64,000 nucleotides of DNA from Bacteroidales bacterium (GCA_024400565.1 JAKSMQ010000001.1:1-64000); one strand, 5' to 3'. Shown: positions 18,233 to 26,366, counted from the first letter of the stretch. Notes: generated by a model from the letters alone, not told the origin. Numbers and translations: made by a program.

Positions 18233-18686
18233 TATGTATGGTGTGCGTTGTAAATCTTCCAAACCAACCTACTCCATTCTGTCTTATCGCATGTCTTCTG
18301 ATAATTTTAGGGTCATTTAATATTGTAGAATCTGAAGAAAATCTCGGTTTGCAACAATCTTTGGGGTATTCAAAATCATGTATATCATCAATAATCATGA
18401 TACAAGCCAACTGATTTCCCTCATTCAGACTTATATATATCTTATCATCTGTCCAAGCCGCCCCACTAATCACGGTGTCTTGACCCGGAGAATACAGACC
18501 CCAAAGGACGTCGTCGTCTAATAACGTTCGGTATCCGACATAAATCTTGCAATCGCCCCCGATAAGATAATAAGAAGACTGCCCGAGTCTGAAGGTTGGA
18601 GGAACATCCCTTAATAACAGTATGCAAGCTACAACACCAATGGGAATAATCCATAGTATACTTTTTATTGTCTTTCTGATGTCCAT
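18225..18686 (-). CDS. Hypothetical membrane-anchored protein
   Basis: 153 residues with one N-terminal membrane helix (ILWIIPIGVVACILLL). The rest is probably periplasmic, with YYLIGGDCKIYVGYR, a central beta-rich part and DCCKPRF. No family recognised. It just overlaps the lipoprotein gene downstream, so the two probably form a two-gene unit. Confidence 0.5.
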   Translation of the reverse strand: MDIRKTIKSILWIIPIGVVACILLLRDVPPTFRLGQSSYYLIGGDCKIYVGYRTLLDDDVLWGLYSPGQDTVISGAAWTDDKIYISLNEGNQLACIMIIDDIHDFEYPKDCCKPRFSSDSTILNDPKIIRRHAIRQNGVGWFGRFTTHTIHND

Positions 18687-18816
18687 GATTACTTATTTGC
18701 TATGGTATTGGAATCGAAATAAAGGTTTCATATCGCAACAGGTTAACTATATGGGTGGTTGGCATTATAAGAATCAAGAATTTGCTATGTTGTAAATTGT
18801 GTCTGGAAATCGAGCT

Positions 18817-19203
18817 TCATCTATTCTGTTTCTTCTTCGTCAAACAGACAATAAATGCTATCATCATACCAACGGACAGAATATTGGGAATATCATACTG
18901 CAGAAGTAGATTCTTATGATCGTATGCAGGGGTTCTGATGAGCATATTGAATAAACTTATATGGACTTGTGCAACTGCTGCCCCCAGCAATATTGCCACA
19001 TGAATCTTCTGGTGGCGGACTTCTTTGATCAGACGTAGGATTAATAACGCAAACAGGATACAGGCATATACGCAAACAAGGTCGGACACTATTATGAGCC
19101 AGTCTTGTCTCCCCATCTGCAGATACCATGCTTGCTGATAGATCTTTCCGCACAAAACATATATACAGATTAATAAGCAGATTGCCTTTTGTAGCGTTCT
19201 CAT
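18817..19203 (-). CDS. Small integral membrane protein
   Basis: 128 residues with about four hydrophobic helices (AICLLICIYVLCG, LIIVSDLVCVYACILFALLIL, VAILLGAAVAQVHISLF, ILSVGMMIAFIVCL) and a basic C-terminus (TKKKQNR). No enzymatic motif or named family is visible. It lies between the YeiH-type transporter and the lipoprotein genes. The 170-bp gap before the transporter holds nothing recognisable. Confidence 0.5.
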   Translation of the reverse strand: MRTLQKAICLLICIYVLCGKIYQQAWYLQMGRQDWLIIVSDLVCVYACILFALLILRLIKEVRHQKIHVAILLGAAVAQVHISLFNMLIRTPAYDHKNLLLQYDIPNILSVGMMIAFIVCLTKKKQNR

Positions 19204-19373
19204 TTGTTATATTGACTTTTCATTAGTTATACAATTACTTATGTCTCTCTATTATGGCAAAAATGGTTGTTATAATCTCTCCATCTATCAAGACTCATCC
19301 TATGTCAGTTATATTGATAGCAGACCCCCATTTGACAGCAAGTTGTATGGGGAGGATGTTAAGACTCGATTGA

Positions 19374-20399
19374 TTACAAGAATAAGATATACGCTAGCGA
19401 CCCACAACTTATTACCACCCACAGCAGCACACCCTGCACCAATGGCTTGATGCCTACAGATTTCAAGGTCTCACGGGTAAGACCGGCTCCGATGAAGAAG
19501 AGGGATAAAGTGATGAGATGTTTGGCCAGGCGCGAAATTCCGCCACCCAGGGCTACACCCCACTCATAATGGCTCAGAACAAAGGTATTCAGCAGAATAG
19601 CCCCAATGAACCATAGGATAAACGTGGGTACAGCCTTGTACCAGGGTGCCGGCTTGCCTTCGGCCCCGTCCAACTTCTTGCGAAAGAAGAAAGGCGTTAC
19701 CAACGCAACAACTACAATCCACAAGGCTCGGGTCAGTTTGACTGTAGTGGCAACGGCTTGTGCCTCATCGCCATAGGCTCCGCCTGCACCCACCACCGAC
19801 GAAGTGTCGTGGATAGCAATAGCGGCCCAGGTTCCAAACTGCTGTTGTGTCATATCAAGCGCATGGCCGATAGGCGGAAAGATAAATAGGGCTATGGCAT
19901 TGAGAATGAACACCACACCCAGAGCCACCGACATCGACTCGGCCTTGGCCTTGATTACCGGACCTACAGCCGCGATAGCGCTACCTCCACAGATAGCCGT
20001 GCCGGAAGAAATCAGATAAGAAGTCTGCCAATCGACGCCCAACAGTCTGCGACCTATCAGAGTGCCGAGGGCCAATGTGCCGAAAACCGACACAATAGTA
20101 ATCAGCATACCCTCCGAGCCAGAAGCCACGGCCGACTGCAACGTCATACCGAAACCCAGTCCTACGACCGAATATTGGAGCAACTTTTTCGACATGGTTT
20201 TATTGAAATCGGGAAAGGCCTTGCCAAATGCCAAAGCAAATACCAGACCTAACAGCAAAGCGATAGGCGAACTGACCCAGGAACCCATCCAACTGAGATT
20301 GCCGAGGTCAAAAAGATGCATATCCTGACAAAATCCGAGCAACAACGACAACCCCAATATTGAAACTAAAACAATGTATACTATATTATTACGTTTCAT
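19374..20399 (-). CDS. YeiH-family putative sulfate exporter
   Basis: About 341 residues from MKRNNIVYIV; an in-frame ATG six codons earlier (20417) is also possible, since the -7 element at 20433-20440 allows either. There are about ten membrane helices. SSPIALLLGLVFALAFG, LLQYSVVGLGFGMTL, SGTAICGGSAIAAVGPVI and HDTSSVVGAGGAYG match the COG2855/YeiH family. Members are annotated as sulfate exporters, but the substrate is poorly established. Its codon use is GC-richer than the lipoproteins on both sides, so it looks like a core gene within the island. Confidence 0.85.
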   Translation of the reverse strand: MKRNNIVYIVLVSILGLSLLLGFCQDMHLFDLGNLSWMGSWVSSPIALLLGLVFALAFGKAFPDFNKTMSKKLLQYSVVGLGFGMTLQSAVASGSEGMLITIVSVFGTLALGTLIGRRLLGVDWQTSYLISSGTAICGGSAIAAVGPVIKAKAESMSVALGVVFILNAIALFIFPPIGHALDMTQQQFGTWAAIAIHDTSSVVGAGGAYGDEAQAVATTVKLTRALWIVVVALVTPFFFRKKLDGAEGKPAPWYKAVPTFILWFIGAILLNTFVLSHYEWGVALGGGISRLAKHLITLSLFFIGAGLTRETLKSVGIKPLVQGVLLWVVISCGSLAYILFL

Positions 20400-20432
20400 T
20401 TTAAAGAAAGAAAACAATTATGATTAAAGATG

Positions 20433-20440
20433 CAAAAATA
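20433..20440 (-). promoter_or_regulatory. -7 promoter element of the YeiH-type gene
   Basis: The minus strand reads TATTTTTG, matching TAnnTTTG, shortly before the transporter gene. No good TTTG is present at the -33 distance. Confidence 0.5.
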
Positions 20441-20490
20441 CGAAAATTTCTTGCAACACCCATAAAGAAATCAGGTAAATTGTTTCATTA

Positions 20491-20997
20491 CTACTTATCG
20501 TTTGAGATTTTCCACATATTCAAAATAGAGTCAGCCTTGGTTTTCTCGATGGAACACGTGTAGAACCCATAATAGGGTCCGTCATTATCCTTAATTGCGC
20601 ATTCGTATGTACATCTCCAGGACTTATCATAATGGTCATATCCTACCGATAATATTTCATGGCGATTCCCATCTATTGTATTGTACTTGTATGGACTATA
20701 ATACACATCATCTTCCTCCAACAGTATCCTATCACAATATAGTATCTGTTTATACTGCAAAGACATAGGATGACTCTTTTGTGGAGTCCAAATATCACTT
20801 GAGATAATTTTACCTTGAGCATCAAAGCCTCCATCATACGGAGTCCAGGAATAATCGTTATGCTGACATGACCACGAGTCGGTAATAGTGGATAATCCTA
20901 TATCAGTATTTTCTAACGGAAGACAACCAGATTTCCTGACACACGAAGAAATACAAATTGATATGACAATAACTAAAGTAAATAATTTCTTTTTCAT
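20491..20997 (-). CDS. Small lipoprotein, copy B of a duplicated pair
   Basis: 168 residues, a close paralogue of the lipoprotein at 15038-15541. It shares CQHNDYSW, GKIISSDIWTPQK, LLEEDDVY, DGNRHEILSVGYDH and KADSILNMW. The signal peptide ends at Cys19 (ICISSC) and is more diverged than the mature part. With copy A it frames a 5-kb set of lipoprotein and membrane genes. Function unknown. Confidence 0.7.
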   Translation of the reverse strand: MKKKLFTLVIVISICISSCVRKSGCLPLENTDIGLSTITDSWSCQHNDYSWTPYDGGFDAQGKIISSDIWTPQKSHPMSLQYKQILYCDRILLEEDDVYYSPYKYNTIDGNRHEILSVGYDHYDKSWRCTYECAIKDNDGPYYGFYTCSIEKTKADSILNMWKISNDK

Positions 20998-21022
20998 TGT
21001 GCGTTAATTCTCTCCTATTCTT

Positions 21023-21355
21023 TTACCAATAGCTTGCTGAGGCAGGCATGTTTCTACTTGGGTTACCCGTTAAATATCTTATAAGTATGGTGTCGCTAAT
21101 ATTTTTATAGGAACTGCTTGAATTTACTATGCCTTGATATTCCTGTCCGTTTACTTCGAAACGATAGTAATAAGCATATCTTGCCTCTGACAGATGGTCT
21201 TTATCATACACGCGACCCACAGCATAAGATGGATTTTTTTTGATTTGATGGCGTTCAATAATCATTGGTATATTAGTCAGATATGCCAATATTCCAATAA
21301 TAACTATCGACCCGAAAAACGACCATAGATTTTTGATTCTTGCATTAACCTTCAT
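21023..21355 (-). CDS. Small single-helix membrane protein, DUF3592-like pattern
   Basis: About 110 residues from MKVNARIK; a start five codons earlier is also open. One membrane helix (SFFGSIVIIGILAYLTNI) is followed by a small beta-domain: SYAVGRVYDKDHLSEARYAYYYRFEVNGQEYQG-like strands, split here as SYAVGRVYD and YYYRFEVNGQEYQG, then DTILIRYLTGNPSRN. This order (colour of membrane helix, vVxxY-type strands, VxYxPxNPs) resembles DUF3592-like proteins. Function unknown. Confidence 0.5.
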   Translation of the reverse strand: MKVNARIKNLWSFFGSIVIIGILAYLTNIPMIIERHQIKKNPSYAVGRVYDKDHLSEARYAYYYRFEVNGQEYQGIVNSSSSYKNISDTILIRYLTGNPSRNMPASASYW

Positions 21356-21606
21356 TTTTATCCTTAACATATTTTCCCACTCTTCTGCTTGGTCATTGTC
21401 CCACGAAACCCTTTTCGATAATTGGGAGATAATCTTCTTTCAACAATTTCAGACGGGTTTCTAGCATGACAGCATATTTCTTTTGAGGTGGAACATTCAA
21501 AGATACGATTTTGCCGTGTGTATTTCAGAGCAGTTATCTTCACATTCTTTGCAACGTCCATTGCGGAGCCTGATGAGGCAACAAGACATAACCCTATGGA
21601 TGGCAA

Positions 21607-21633
21607 AAAAAGAAGGCCTTTCGGTCTTCTTTT
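21607..21633 (-). terminator. Intrinsic terminator of the tRNA-Leu transcript
   Basis: On the minus strand, AAGAAGACC, the tetraloop GAAA and GGCCTTCTT form a stem followed by a run of T, directly after tRNA-Leu(CAG). Confidence 0.75.
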
Positions 21634-21634
21634 G

Positions 21635-21719
<85 letters not shown>

Positions 21720-21751
21720 ATCTGGTAGAGTACCTGACTCGTGGTACTTGA

Positions 21752-21775
21752 TAAAAAAAAGAAGTTTTCACTTCT
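21752..21775 (-). terminator. Hairpin with T-run between the two tRNA-Leu genes
   Basis: On the minus strand AGAAG, a short A-rich loop and CTTCT are followed by at least seven T, downstream of tRNA-Leu(GAG). It may end part of the transcripts. Confidence 0.55.
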
Positions 21776-21781
21776 TTCTTT

Positions 21782-21868
21782 TGGTGCCCAGGACAAGACT
21801 TGAACTTGCACGCCTTAATCGGCACTACCCCCTCAAAGTAGCGTGTCTACCAATTTCACCACCTGGGC
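21782..21868 (-). tRNA. tRNA-Leu (anticodon GAG)
   Basis: A class II tRNA. The acceptor strand GCCCAGG pairs with CCTGGGC, the anticodon loop TTGAGGG gives GAG, a long variable arm is present, the T-arm has AGTTCAAGTCT, and CCA is encoded. A well-formed promoter lies just upstream. Confidence 0.93.
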
Positions 21869-21894
21869 AAGATTTCTTCTCTTGAAATCGGATG

Positions 21895-21926
21895 CAAAAG
21901 TACACTATTTTTTCATTCCCGCCAAA
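21895..21926 (-). promoter_or_regulatory. Promoter of the tRNA-Leu genes
   Basis: The minus strand carries TTTG (21923-21926), 20 bp, then TACTTTTG (21895-21902), a near-ideal Bacteroidota promoter about 27 bp before tRNA-Leu(GAG). Confidence 0.8.
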
Positions 21927-22320
21927 TTTATTTTCATCTACCTTTGCATATATGCTGAAAATGAAGAAAATATTTTTTATACTTCTATGCCGGCGGGCAT
22001 GTATTTTGGGCTAAAGTACGCCCATTTTTTGCATAATTCGGCATTTTTTGAGCAAAATGAAGATGGAATACAATAGAAATTTCTTTGCAAATACATCATT
22101 TACATATACTTACCCATTATCCAACATCTGAATAAGTTCCACAACAACATTGAATTACAATCAAATAGAACAACTTATAGAAAATATCTTTATCCATAAC
22201 GATTCAAGAATCCCGACTCTATCCCTTTAGTCTATTACTATAAATGTGTTTGTATCGGTATAGAAAGCAGGTTGCTTCGGAGTAGGGTCGGGCTATCATC
22301 CACTTTTTACCCCATCGGCA

Positions 22321-22397
22321 GACGCTAAGGGGACGCTAGATGGACGCAACCAGGACGCTAGCGGGATGCTAGCGGGACGCAACTCCAGAGCTAACCC
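22321..22397. repeat. 11-bp tandem repeat, seven units (GACGCTAG type)
   Basis: Six exact 11-bp units follow one another (GACGCTAAGGG, GACGCTAGATG, GACGCAACCAG, GACGCTAGCGG, GATGCTAGCGG, GACGCAACTCC), then the weaker AGAGCTAACCC. It lies in the 690-bp gap between the tRNA-Leu promoter and the end of the NUDIX gene. I see no gene in that gap. Confidence 0.85.
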
Positions 22398-22559
22398 CTT
22401 AAACCTATATTGTTCAAATGGCCGAGGATAACAGAAGCGATACTTATCAGACACATTATCCGAAATCAAAAACGCAAGAGAAGTCTCTCCATACCCTCAC
22501 GCAGCTTATCCTCTTAGGGCAAATCTCTAATGTCAGAGCAAATCTAAGTGAAATGGTCT

Positions 22560-23240
22560 CTACTTGAAAAACAGATGAGAATTGATGTATTCGTGGTATT
22601 TCTCTTCGTCGAAAGTATAAAGTTCCCCTGGGCGGCCGTTGAGGCGGAGTTTTTCTCCAGTAGGCATTATATAACCCGTCTTGGTCATCTTCTTATGAAA
22701 ATTGCGACGGTCGAGTGGTTGTCCCAATACTACCTCATAGATATTCTGAAGCTGACCCATAGTAAAGGTCTCGTTCAACAGACGAAAAGCCAATGGCTCG
22801 AGCGTGATTTTCCATCTCAACTTTTGTAATGCTACCGAGATAATCTCCTGATGATCAAAAGCCAGCGTCGGCAGTTCATCCAACTTGAACCATTGAGCCT
22901 TTGAGGCATCGGTTCCCCCAATCACCTGATAGTCATTCTGCCGAACAAAAGCGATAAAAGCCATCGTGATAACGCGCTCTCTGGGGTCGCGGTTTACGGC
23001 AGAAAAGGATTGAAGCTGTTCAATATAAATATTCTCCACTCCGGTCTCTTCTCTCAACTCTCTATAGGCGCCGGCCTCTACGGTCTCTTCCATTCCGACA
23101 AACCCTCCAGGCAAAGCCCAGGAGCCCCTGAAAGGATCAATACCACGCTGTATAAGCAATATACTCAACGATTTGCCGTCGAATCCAAAGACGACACAAT
23201 CGGTTGTAACAGCAGGATGGGGATACTCGTATGTATACAT
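22560..23240 (-). CDS. NUDIX-winged-helix transcriptional regulator, NrtR type
   Basis: 226 residues. An N-terminal NUDIX domain carries a complete Nudix box (Gx5Ex7REUxEExGU: GFVGMEETVEAG, then AYRELREETGV). A C-terminal winged-helix part follows with LAFRLLNETFTMGQLQNIYE, LDRRNFHKKM and GRPGELYTF, the arrangement of NrtR/AraR regulators. NrtR proteins sense ADP-ribose or related ligands and repress NAD-metabolism genes; AraR relatives respond to arabinose. The divergent neighbours encode ADP-ribose-related proteins, so NrtR-like sensing is the better guess. The intact Nudix box means that hydrolase activity is possible. Palindromes in the shared upstream region suggest autoregulation. Confidence 0.85.
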   Translation of the reverse strand: MYTYEYPHPAVTTDCVVFGFDGKSLSILLIQRGIDPFRGSWALPGGFVGMEETVEAGAYRELREETGVENIYIEQLQSFSAVNRDPRERVITMAFIAFVRQNDYQVIGGTDASKAQWFKLDELPTLAFDHQEIISVALQKLRWKITLEPLAFRLLNETFTMGQLQNIYEVVLGQPLDRRNFHKKMTKTGYIMPTGEKLRLNGRPGELYTFDEEKYHEYINSHLFFK

Positions 23241-23291
23241 TATCAGTCGATTGCGTAAATATTCGGATTAATAATTCTATTTTTCGGATTG

Positions 23292-23299
23292 CAAAAGTA
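23292..23299 (-). promoter_or_regulatory. -7 element of the NUDIX regulator gene
   Basis: The minus strand reads TACTTTTG about 52 bp before the start codon. The -33 position has no good TTTG and is adjacent to the palindrome at 23325-23347. Confidence 0.55.
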
Positions 23300-23324
23300 C
23301 GAATTTTTTCTAAATCGGAATTAT

Positions 23325-23347
23325 TTTTGTGTTATTTTTACACAAAA
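23325..23347. promoter_or_regulatory. Operator-like palindrome 1
   Basis: TTTTGTGT and ACACAAAA are exact inverted repeats around a 7-bp AT spacer. The site sits just upstream of the -33 region of the NUDIX gene and shares the half-site GTGT/ACAC with sites 2 and 3. Confidence 0.55.
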
Positions 23348-23459
23348 ACAAGAAAAATATTCTCCCGAAACAGAAAAAATCCCATCTTCAATAACCCACG
23401 CCAAGCACATTGATAATCAACCTAAAGCAATAAAGAATAGATTTGCGCCAACGAATTAA

Positions 23460-23476
23460 TGCGTAAATTTTACACA
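23460..23476. promoter_or_regulatory. Operator-like palindrome 2
   Basis: TGCGTAAATTTTACACA is a near-palindrome (14 of 17 positions symmetric). It ends 6 bp before the -33 TTTG of the vWA gene promoter. Confidence 0.55.
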
Positions 23477-23482
23477 AATTAT

Positions 23483-23513
23483 TTTGCCGGTTCAAATATT
23501 CTTTGTACTTTTG
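23483..23513 (+). promoter_or_regulatory. Promoter of the vWA/macro-like gene
   Basis: TTTG (23483-23486), exactly 19 bp, then TACTTTTG (23506-23513). This is a textbook Bacteroidota promoter about 50 bp before the ATG. It is flanked by operator-like sites 2 and 3. Confidence 0.85.
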
Positions 23514-23528
23514 CGTCAAATTTACACG
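23512..23528. promoter_or_regulatory. Operator-like palindrome 3 at the transcription start
   Basis: TGCGTCAAATTTACACG closely resembles site 2. It overlaps the end of the -7 element and the expected transcription start, a position where a bound repressor would block initiation. Confidence 0.5.
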
Positions 23529-23562
23529 AACAAAATCTATCCAAATCAACAATTGAATCATT

Positions 23563-24591
23563 ATGGAACAGAACCAAAACATGAAAGTACACAATCTTAT
23601 TATTGTAGACGCATCGGGCTCAATGGAAAGCATTTACGACTATGCTCTAAGCGACATAAACGAAACTCTGAGCAACATACGCCACATAGCGGAGGAGGAC
23701 AGAAACATAGAGCAGTATGTGACCCTACTCAGTTTTTCGAACGGCAAGGACAAGCTACAATACATATTTAAGGAAGTAAACATCTTTGAAACACGCCGTA
23801 TTGAATGTGCAGACTATGCGCTCAGAGGAATGACTGCTCTCTACGACGCTATAGGAATATCTGTTACCGGACTGAGAAAAGAAATAAAGAACAACGACAA
23901 GGTGCTGGTAACCATCATAACAGACGGATATGAGAATGACTCGAAGAAGTGGGACGAGCAGATGGTAAAATGCCTTATCGACGAACTAAGCAAGGAGGGA
24001 TGGGTCTTTACCTATATCGGAGCCAACCACGATGTGGAGTGCGAGTCGAGAAAGATCGGCGTGGAGAACAGTCTGAAATTCAGCGCCACAGTAGAAGGAA
24101 CAATCCAGATGTTTGCAAAGGAAAGAGAATCGCGCAAAGAATGGAACGTCCGAATGAGACGTGGAGAAAGAGAACTGCAAAGCAACTATTTCATCCCCGA
24201 GTCCGCCCCTTCCCGTACCACGCCTCAACAGATCGACAAACTTGAAAGCAACGAGGTATTTGTGTTTGGAAGCGACATAAATGGCTTGCACTCCGGAGGT
24301 TCTGCTCTGAAGGCATTAAAGGATTTTGGGGCTCTAATGGGAATAGGCGAAGGGATGCAGGGCAAGAGTTACGCCATTCCTACTACAGGCTGTTCAAAAA
24401 GAGAAATGGCCGAGGCCGTAGAACGATTCATAGTTTATGCCAGCCAGCATCCCACGCTCCATTTCCTCGTAACAGCCATAGGTTGCGGACATGCCGGCTA
24501 TGAACCCAGAGAAATGGCTGCTCTATTTATTGAGGCCCTGCCTTTGGACAACGTTTCCCTGCCTGCTGTGTTCTGGAGATATCTTTATTAA
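23563..24591 (+). CDS. vWA domain fused to a macro-like domain
   Basis: 342 residues, no signal peptide. Residues 10-200 form a von Willebrand A domain with a complete metal (MIDAS) site: DASGS (16-20), Thr91 (GMTALYDA) and Asp121 (IITDGYEND). A linker of about 25 residues leads to a C-terminal domain from residue 230: VFVFGSD, GLHSGGSALKA, FGALMGIGEG, SYAIPTTG and VTAIGCGHAGY. These motifs match the free-standing protein at 31810-32223 and a family common in phages and bacteria (FVFGSNxxGxHGxGAA). I infer that it is macro-domain-like and may bind ADP-ribose, but this is not proven. It is divergent from the NUDIX regulator and followed by an ADP-ribosylglycohydrolase gene. Confidence 0.75.
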   Translation: MEQNQNMKVHNLIIVDASGSMESIYDYALSDINETLSNIRHIAEEDRNIEQYVTLLSFSNGKDKLQYIFKEVNIFETRRIECADYALRGMTALYDAIGISVTGLRKEIKNNDKVLVTIITDGYENDSKKWDEQMVKCLIDELSKEGWVFTYIGANHDVECESRKIGVENSLKFSATVEGTIQMFAKERESRKEWNVRMRRGERELQSNYFIPESAPSRTTPQQIDKLESNEVFVFGSDINGLHSGGSALKALKDFGALMGIGEGMQGKSYAIPTTGCSKREMAEAVERFIVYASQHPTLHFLVTAIGCGHAGYEPREMAALFIEALPLDNVSLPAVFWRYLY

Positions 24592-24711
24592 CGACTATCC
24601 GATAACCCCAAATATTTATTCTTATCTGTAACAAATATCGACAACTGACGTTTCTATAATCAGAATAACTAAATCAAACCTTTTTCAATCACAATAAAAA
24701 TCACACTCACG

Positions 24712-25515
24712 ATGGATAATCTTCTTCTTTCTGCCGCTATAGGCGACATAAGTGGCGTACCTTACGAATTTAGCGGTCGCACCAAAGACTATAATGCTGT
24801 AAATCTTCTCCTTCCCAGGAACACCTATTCGGACGATACCGTCTGCACTTTTGCCTGTGCCGAAGCCCTCCTCGAAGGCAAAGATATGGCCAAGAATCTT
24901 CGCAAACGATGCCGCGAGGAATACCATCGCGGCTATGGCGGCCGATTCTACAATTGGATTAGCGCCCCTACCCTCGAACCGGCCTACGGAAGCTATGGTA
25001 ACGGATCGGCCATGCGATGCTCCTCGGCAGGATTCCTGGCCAAAGACGAAGAAGACTGTATACGCCTGGCCACCCTTACGTCCCTACCTACCCACAATCA
25101 TCCCGAGGGCATCAAGGGAGCCGTAGCCACAGCCCTTGCCATCCATTATGCCCTGCAAGGCGAGAACAAGGAGTTCATCCGCCAGCATGTGCTCAACAAA
25201 TATTACCCCCAATGGAAAGAGCTCTCCTATGCCGACATCAAGCCCGACTATTTCTTTGACGAGACCTGTCAGAGAACTGTTCCTGCCGCCCTTATCTGTC
25301 TGCTCGAAGGACGCGATTTCTCGGATGTAATCACGCTGGCCATCTCTCTGGGAGGAGATGCCGACACCCTGGCCGCCATTTCGGCCCCTATGGCCTATGC
25401 CCTGTACAGAACGATGCCTCAGGCCCTTATCGACAACGCCAAGAAGAAGCTGCCCGAATGGATGCTCAGCCTCAACGACCGTTTTGACGCATACATCAAC
25501 TCACAAAAGTTCTAG
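24712..25515 (+). CDS. ADP-ribosylglycohydrolase family protein
   Basis: 267 residues. The DraG/ARH motifs are all in place: GDISGVPYE near residue 11, the metal-binding YSDDT, GNGSAMR, THNHPEG and the C-terminal GGDADTLAAI. Family members remove ADP-ribose from arginine, DNA or other acceptors, or hydrolyse ADP-ribose esters, in the cytosol with two Mg ions. It follows the vWA/macro-like gene after 120 bp without its own clear promoter, so the two are probably co-transcribed. An 11-bp repeat array starts 7 bp after its stop. Confidence 0.92.
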   Translation: MDNLLLSAAIGDISGVPYEFSGRTKDYNAVNLLLPRNTYSDDTVCTFACAEALLEGKDMAKNLRKRCREEYHRGYGGRFYNWISAPTLEPAYGSYGNGSAMRCSSAGFLAKDEEDCIRLATLTSLPTHNHPEGIKGAVATALAIHYALQGENKEFIRQHVLNKYYPQWKELSYADIKPDYFFDETCQRTVPAALICLLEGRDFSDVITLAISLGGDADTLAAISAPMAYALYRTMPQALIDNAKKKLPEWMLSLNDRFDAYINSQKF

Positions 25516-25521
25516 TCAGCA

Positions 25522-25646
25522 CATAGCGTCCACACAAAGTCCATATAGCGTCCACCTAGGGTGCACCAGGCTTCGGCCATGCATCTGCCGGAGCGGATTT
25601 TCGTGGAGCCTATGTGGACGCTAGGCCGACTCAAGGCTGACGCAAG
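25522..25646. repeat. 11-bp tandem repeat with inverted second half
   Basis: Direct units CATAGCGTCCA, CACAAAGTCCA, TATAGCGTCCA, CCTAGGGTGCA and CCAGGCTTCGG run from 25522 to 25576. After 26 bp, inverted units follow in the same 11-bp register: GTGGAGCCTAT (25603), GTGGACGCTAG (25614), GCCGACTCAAG, GCTGACGCAAG. The reverse complement of GTGGACGCTA is TAGCGTCCAC, so the halves can pair. It fills the first part of the 407-bp gap before rimP. Confidence 0.8.
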
Positions 25647-25823
25647 AGGCCGGCTGACATGAGCAAAAAATGCAATAGAAAAGAGAAAATTTTGAGAAAC
25701 AAGAGATACAAATTCAACAATATATGTAAGAAAAGTGGGCCGAAACCCGAAACAACATCAAAATTTATATCGCTGACAGACACACACATTACGAGGTTTT
25801 GCTTCTTTATTAATAAATTATTT

Positions 25824-25854
25824 ATTGTTTATTCATAAATTCTTCGTACTTTTG
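25824..25854 (+). promoter_or_regulatory. Promoter of rimP-nusA-infB
   Basis: ATTG (25824-25827, one mismatch to TTTG), 19 bp, then TACTTTTG (25847-25854), about 70 bp before rimP. Confidence 0.75.
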
Positions 25855-25868
25855 CAACAGATTTGTGT

Positions 25869-25893
25869 GAGGGCGTCCCCAAGGGACTCCCTC
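25869..25893 (+). promoter_or_regulatory. Leader hairpin of the rimP operon
   Basis: GAGGG pairs with CCCTC and, inside an internal loop, TCCC pairs with GGGA around a 3-nt loop. The structure begins about 15 nt after the promoter, within the 5' leader. A 5' hairpin may stabilise the mRNA or take part in regulation; there is no T-run, so it is not a simple terminator. Confidence 0.5.
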
Positions 25894-25922
25894 TCTCTTT
25901 AGAGACAATAAACCGCGAATTT

Positions 25923-26366
25923 ATGATTGATAAACTGCAAGTACTCGACATCGTAAACAATCAGCTCAAGGACACAGACAAATTCCTGGTTGATTTGAAG
26001 ATCACCACCAACAGTCGCATCTTTGTCGACATCGATGGCGACAATGGCGTTACCATCGACGACTGCGTCGTGCTGAGCCGTGCCATCGAGAGCCAGCTGG
26101 ACCGCGAGAAGGAGGATTTCGAACTCAACGTATCCTCTGCCGGCCTTGACAGCCCTCTCAAGATGCCCCGCCAGTTCAAGAAGAACATCGGTCAGGACCT
26201 GGACGTAGTGATGCTCGACGGCGAGAGTGTGAACGGAAAGCTTACCGAGGCAGACGAGGAGAAATTTACCATCCAGCCTCCTCACGGCAAGAAGAAACCC
26301 GCACTCGATCCTGTAACAATCGCCTATAAGGATGCCAAGACGGTAAAACTTGTTATCAATTTCTAA
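25923..26366 (+). CDS. rimP: Ribosome maturation factor RimP
   Basis: 147 residues from MIDKLQVLD. An upstream in-frame GTG at 25863 would put the leader hairpin inside the gene and add unrelated residues, so it is rejected. The N-terminal alpha/beta domain has RIFVDIDGDNGVTIDDCV and ELNVSSAGLDSPL (family SSPGLDRPL), and a C-terminal SH3-like domain ends in AKTVKLVINF. RimP is needed for maturation of the 30S subunit. It is the first gene before nusA, as in many bacteria. Confidence 0.93.
   Translation: MIDKLQVLDIVNNQLKDTDKFLVDLKITTNSRIFVDIDGDNGVTIDDCVVLSRAIESQLDREKEDFELNVSSAGLDSPLKMPRQFKKNIGQDLDVVMLDGESVNGKLTEADEEKFTIQPPHGKKKPALDPVTIAYKDAKTVKLVINF

Noticed and set aside
25863..25922. Upstream GTG start for rimP
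   Set aside because: It would include the leader hairpin and residues unlike RimP; MIDKLQ fits the family.
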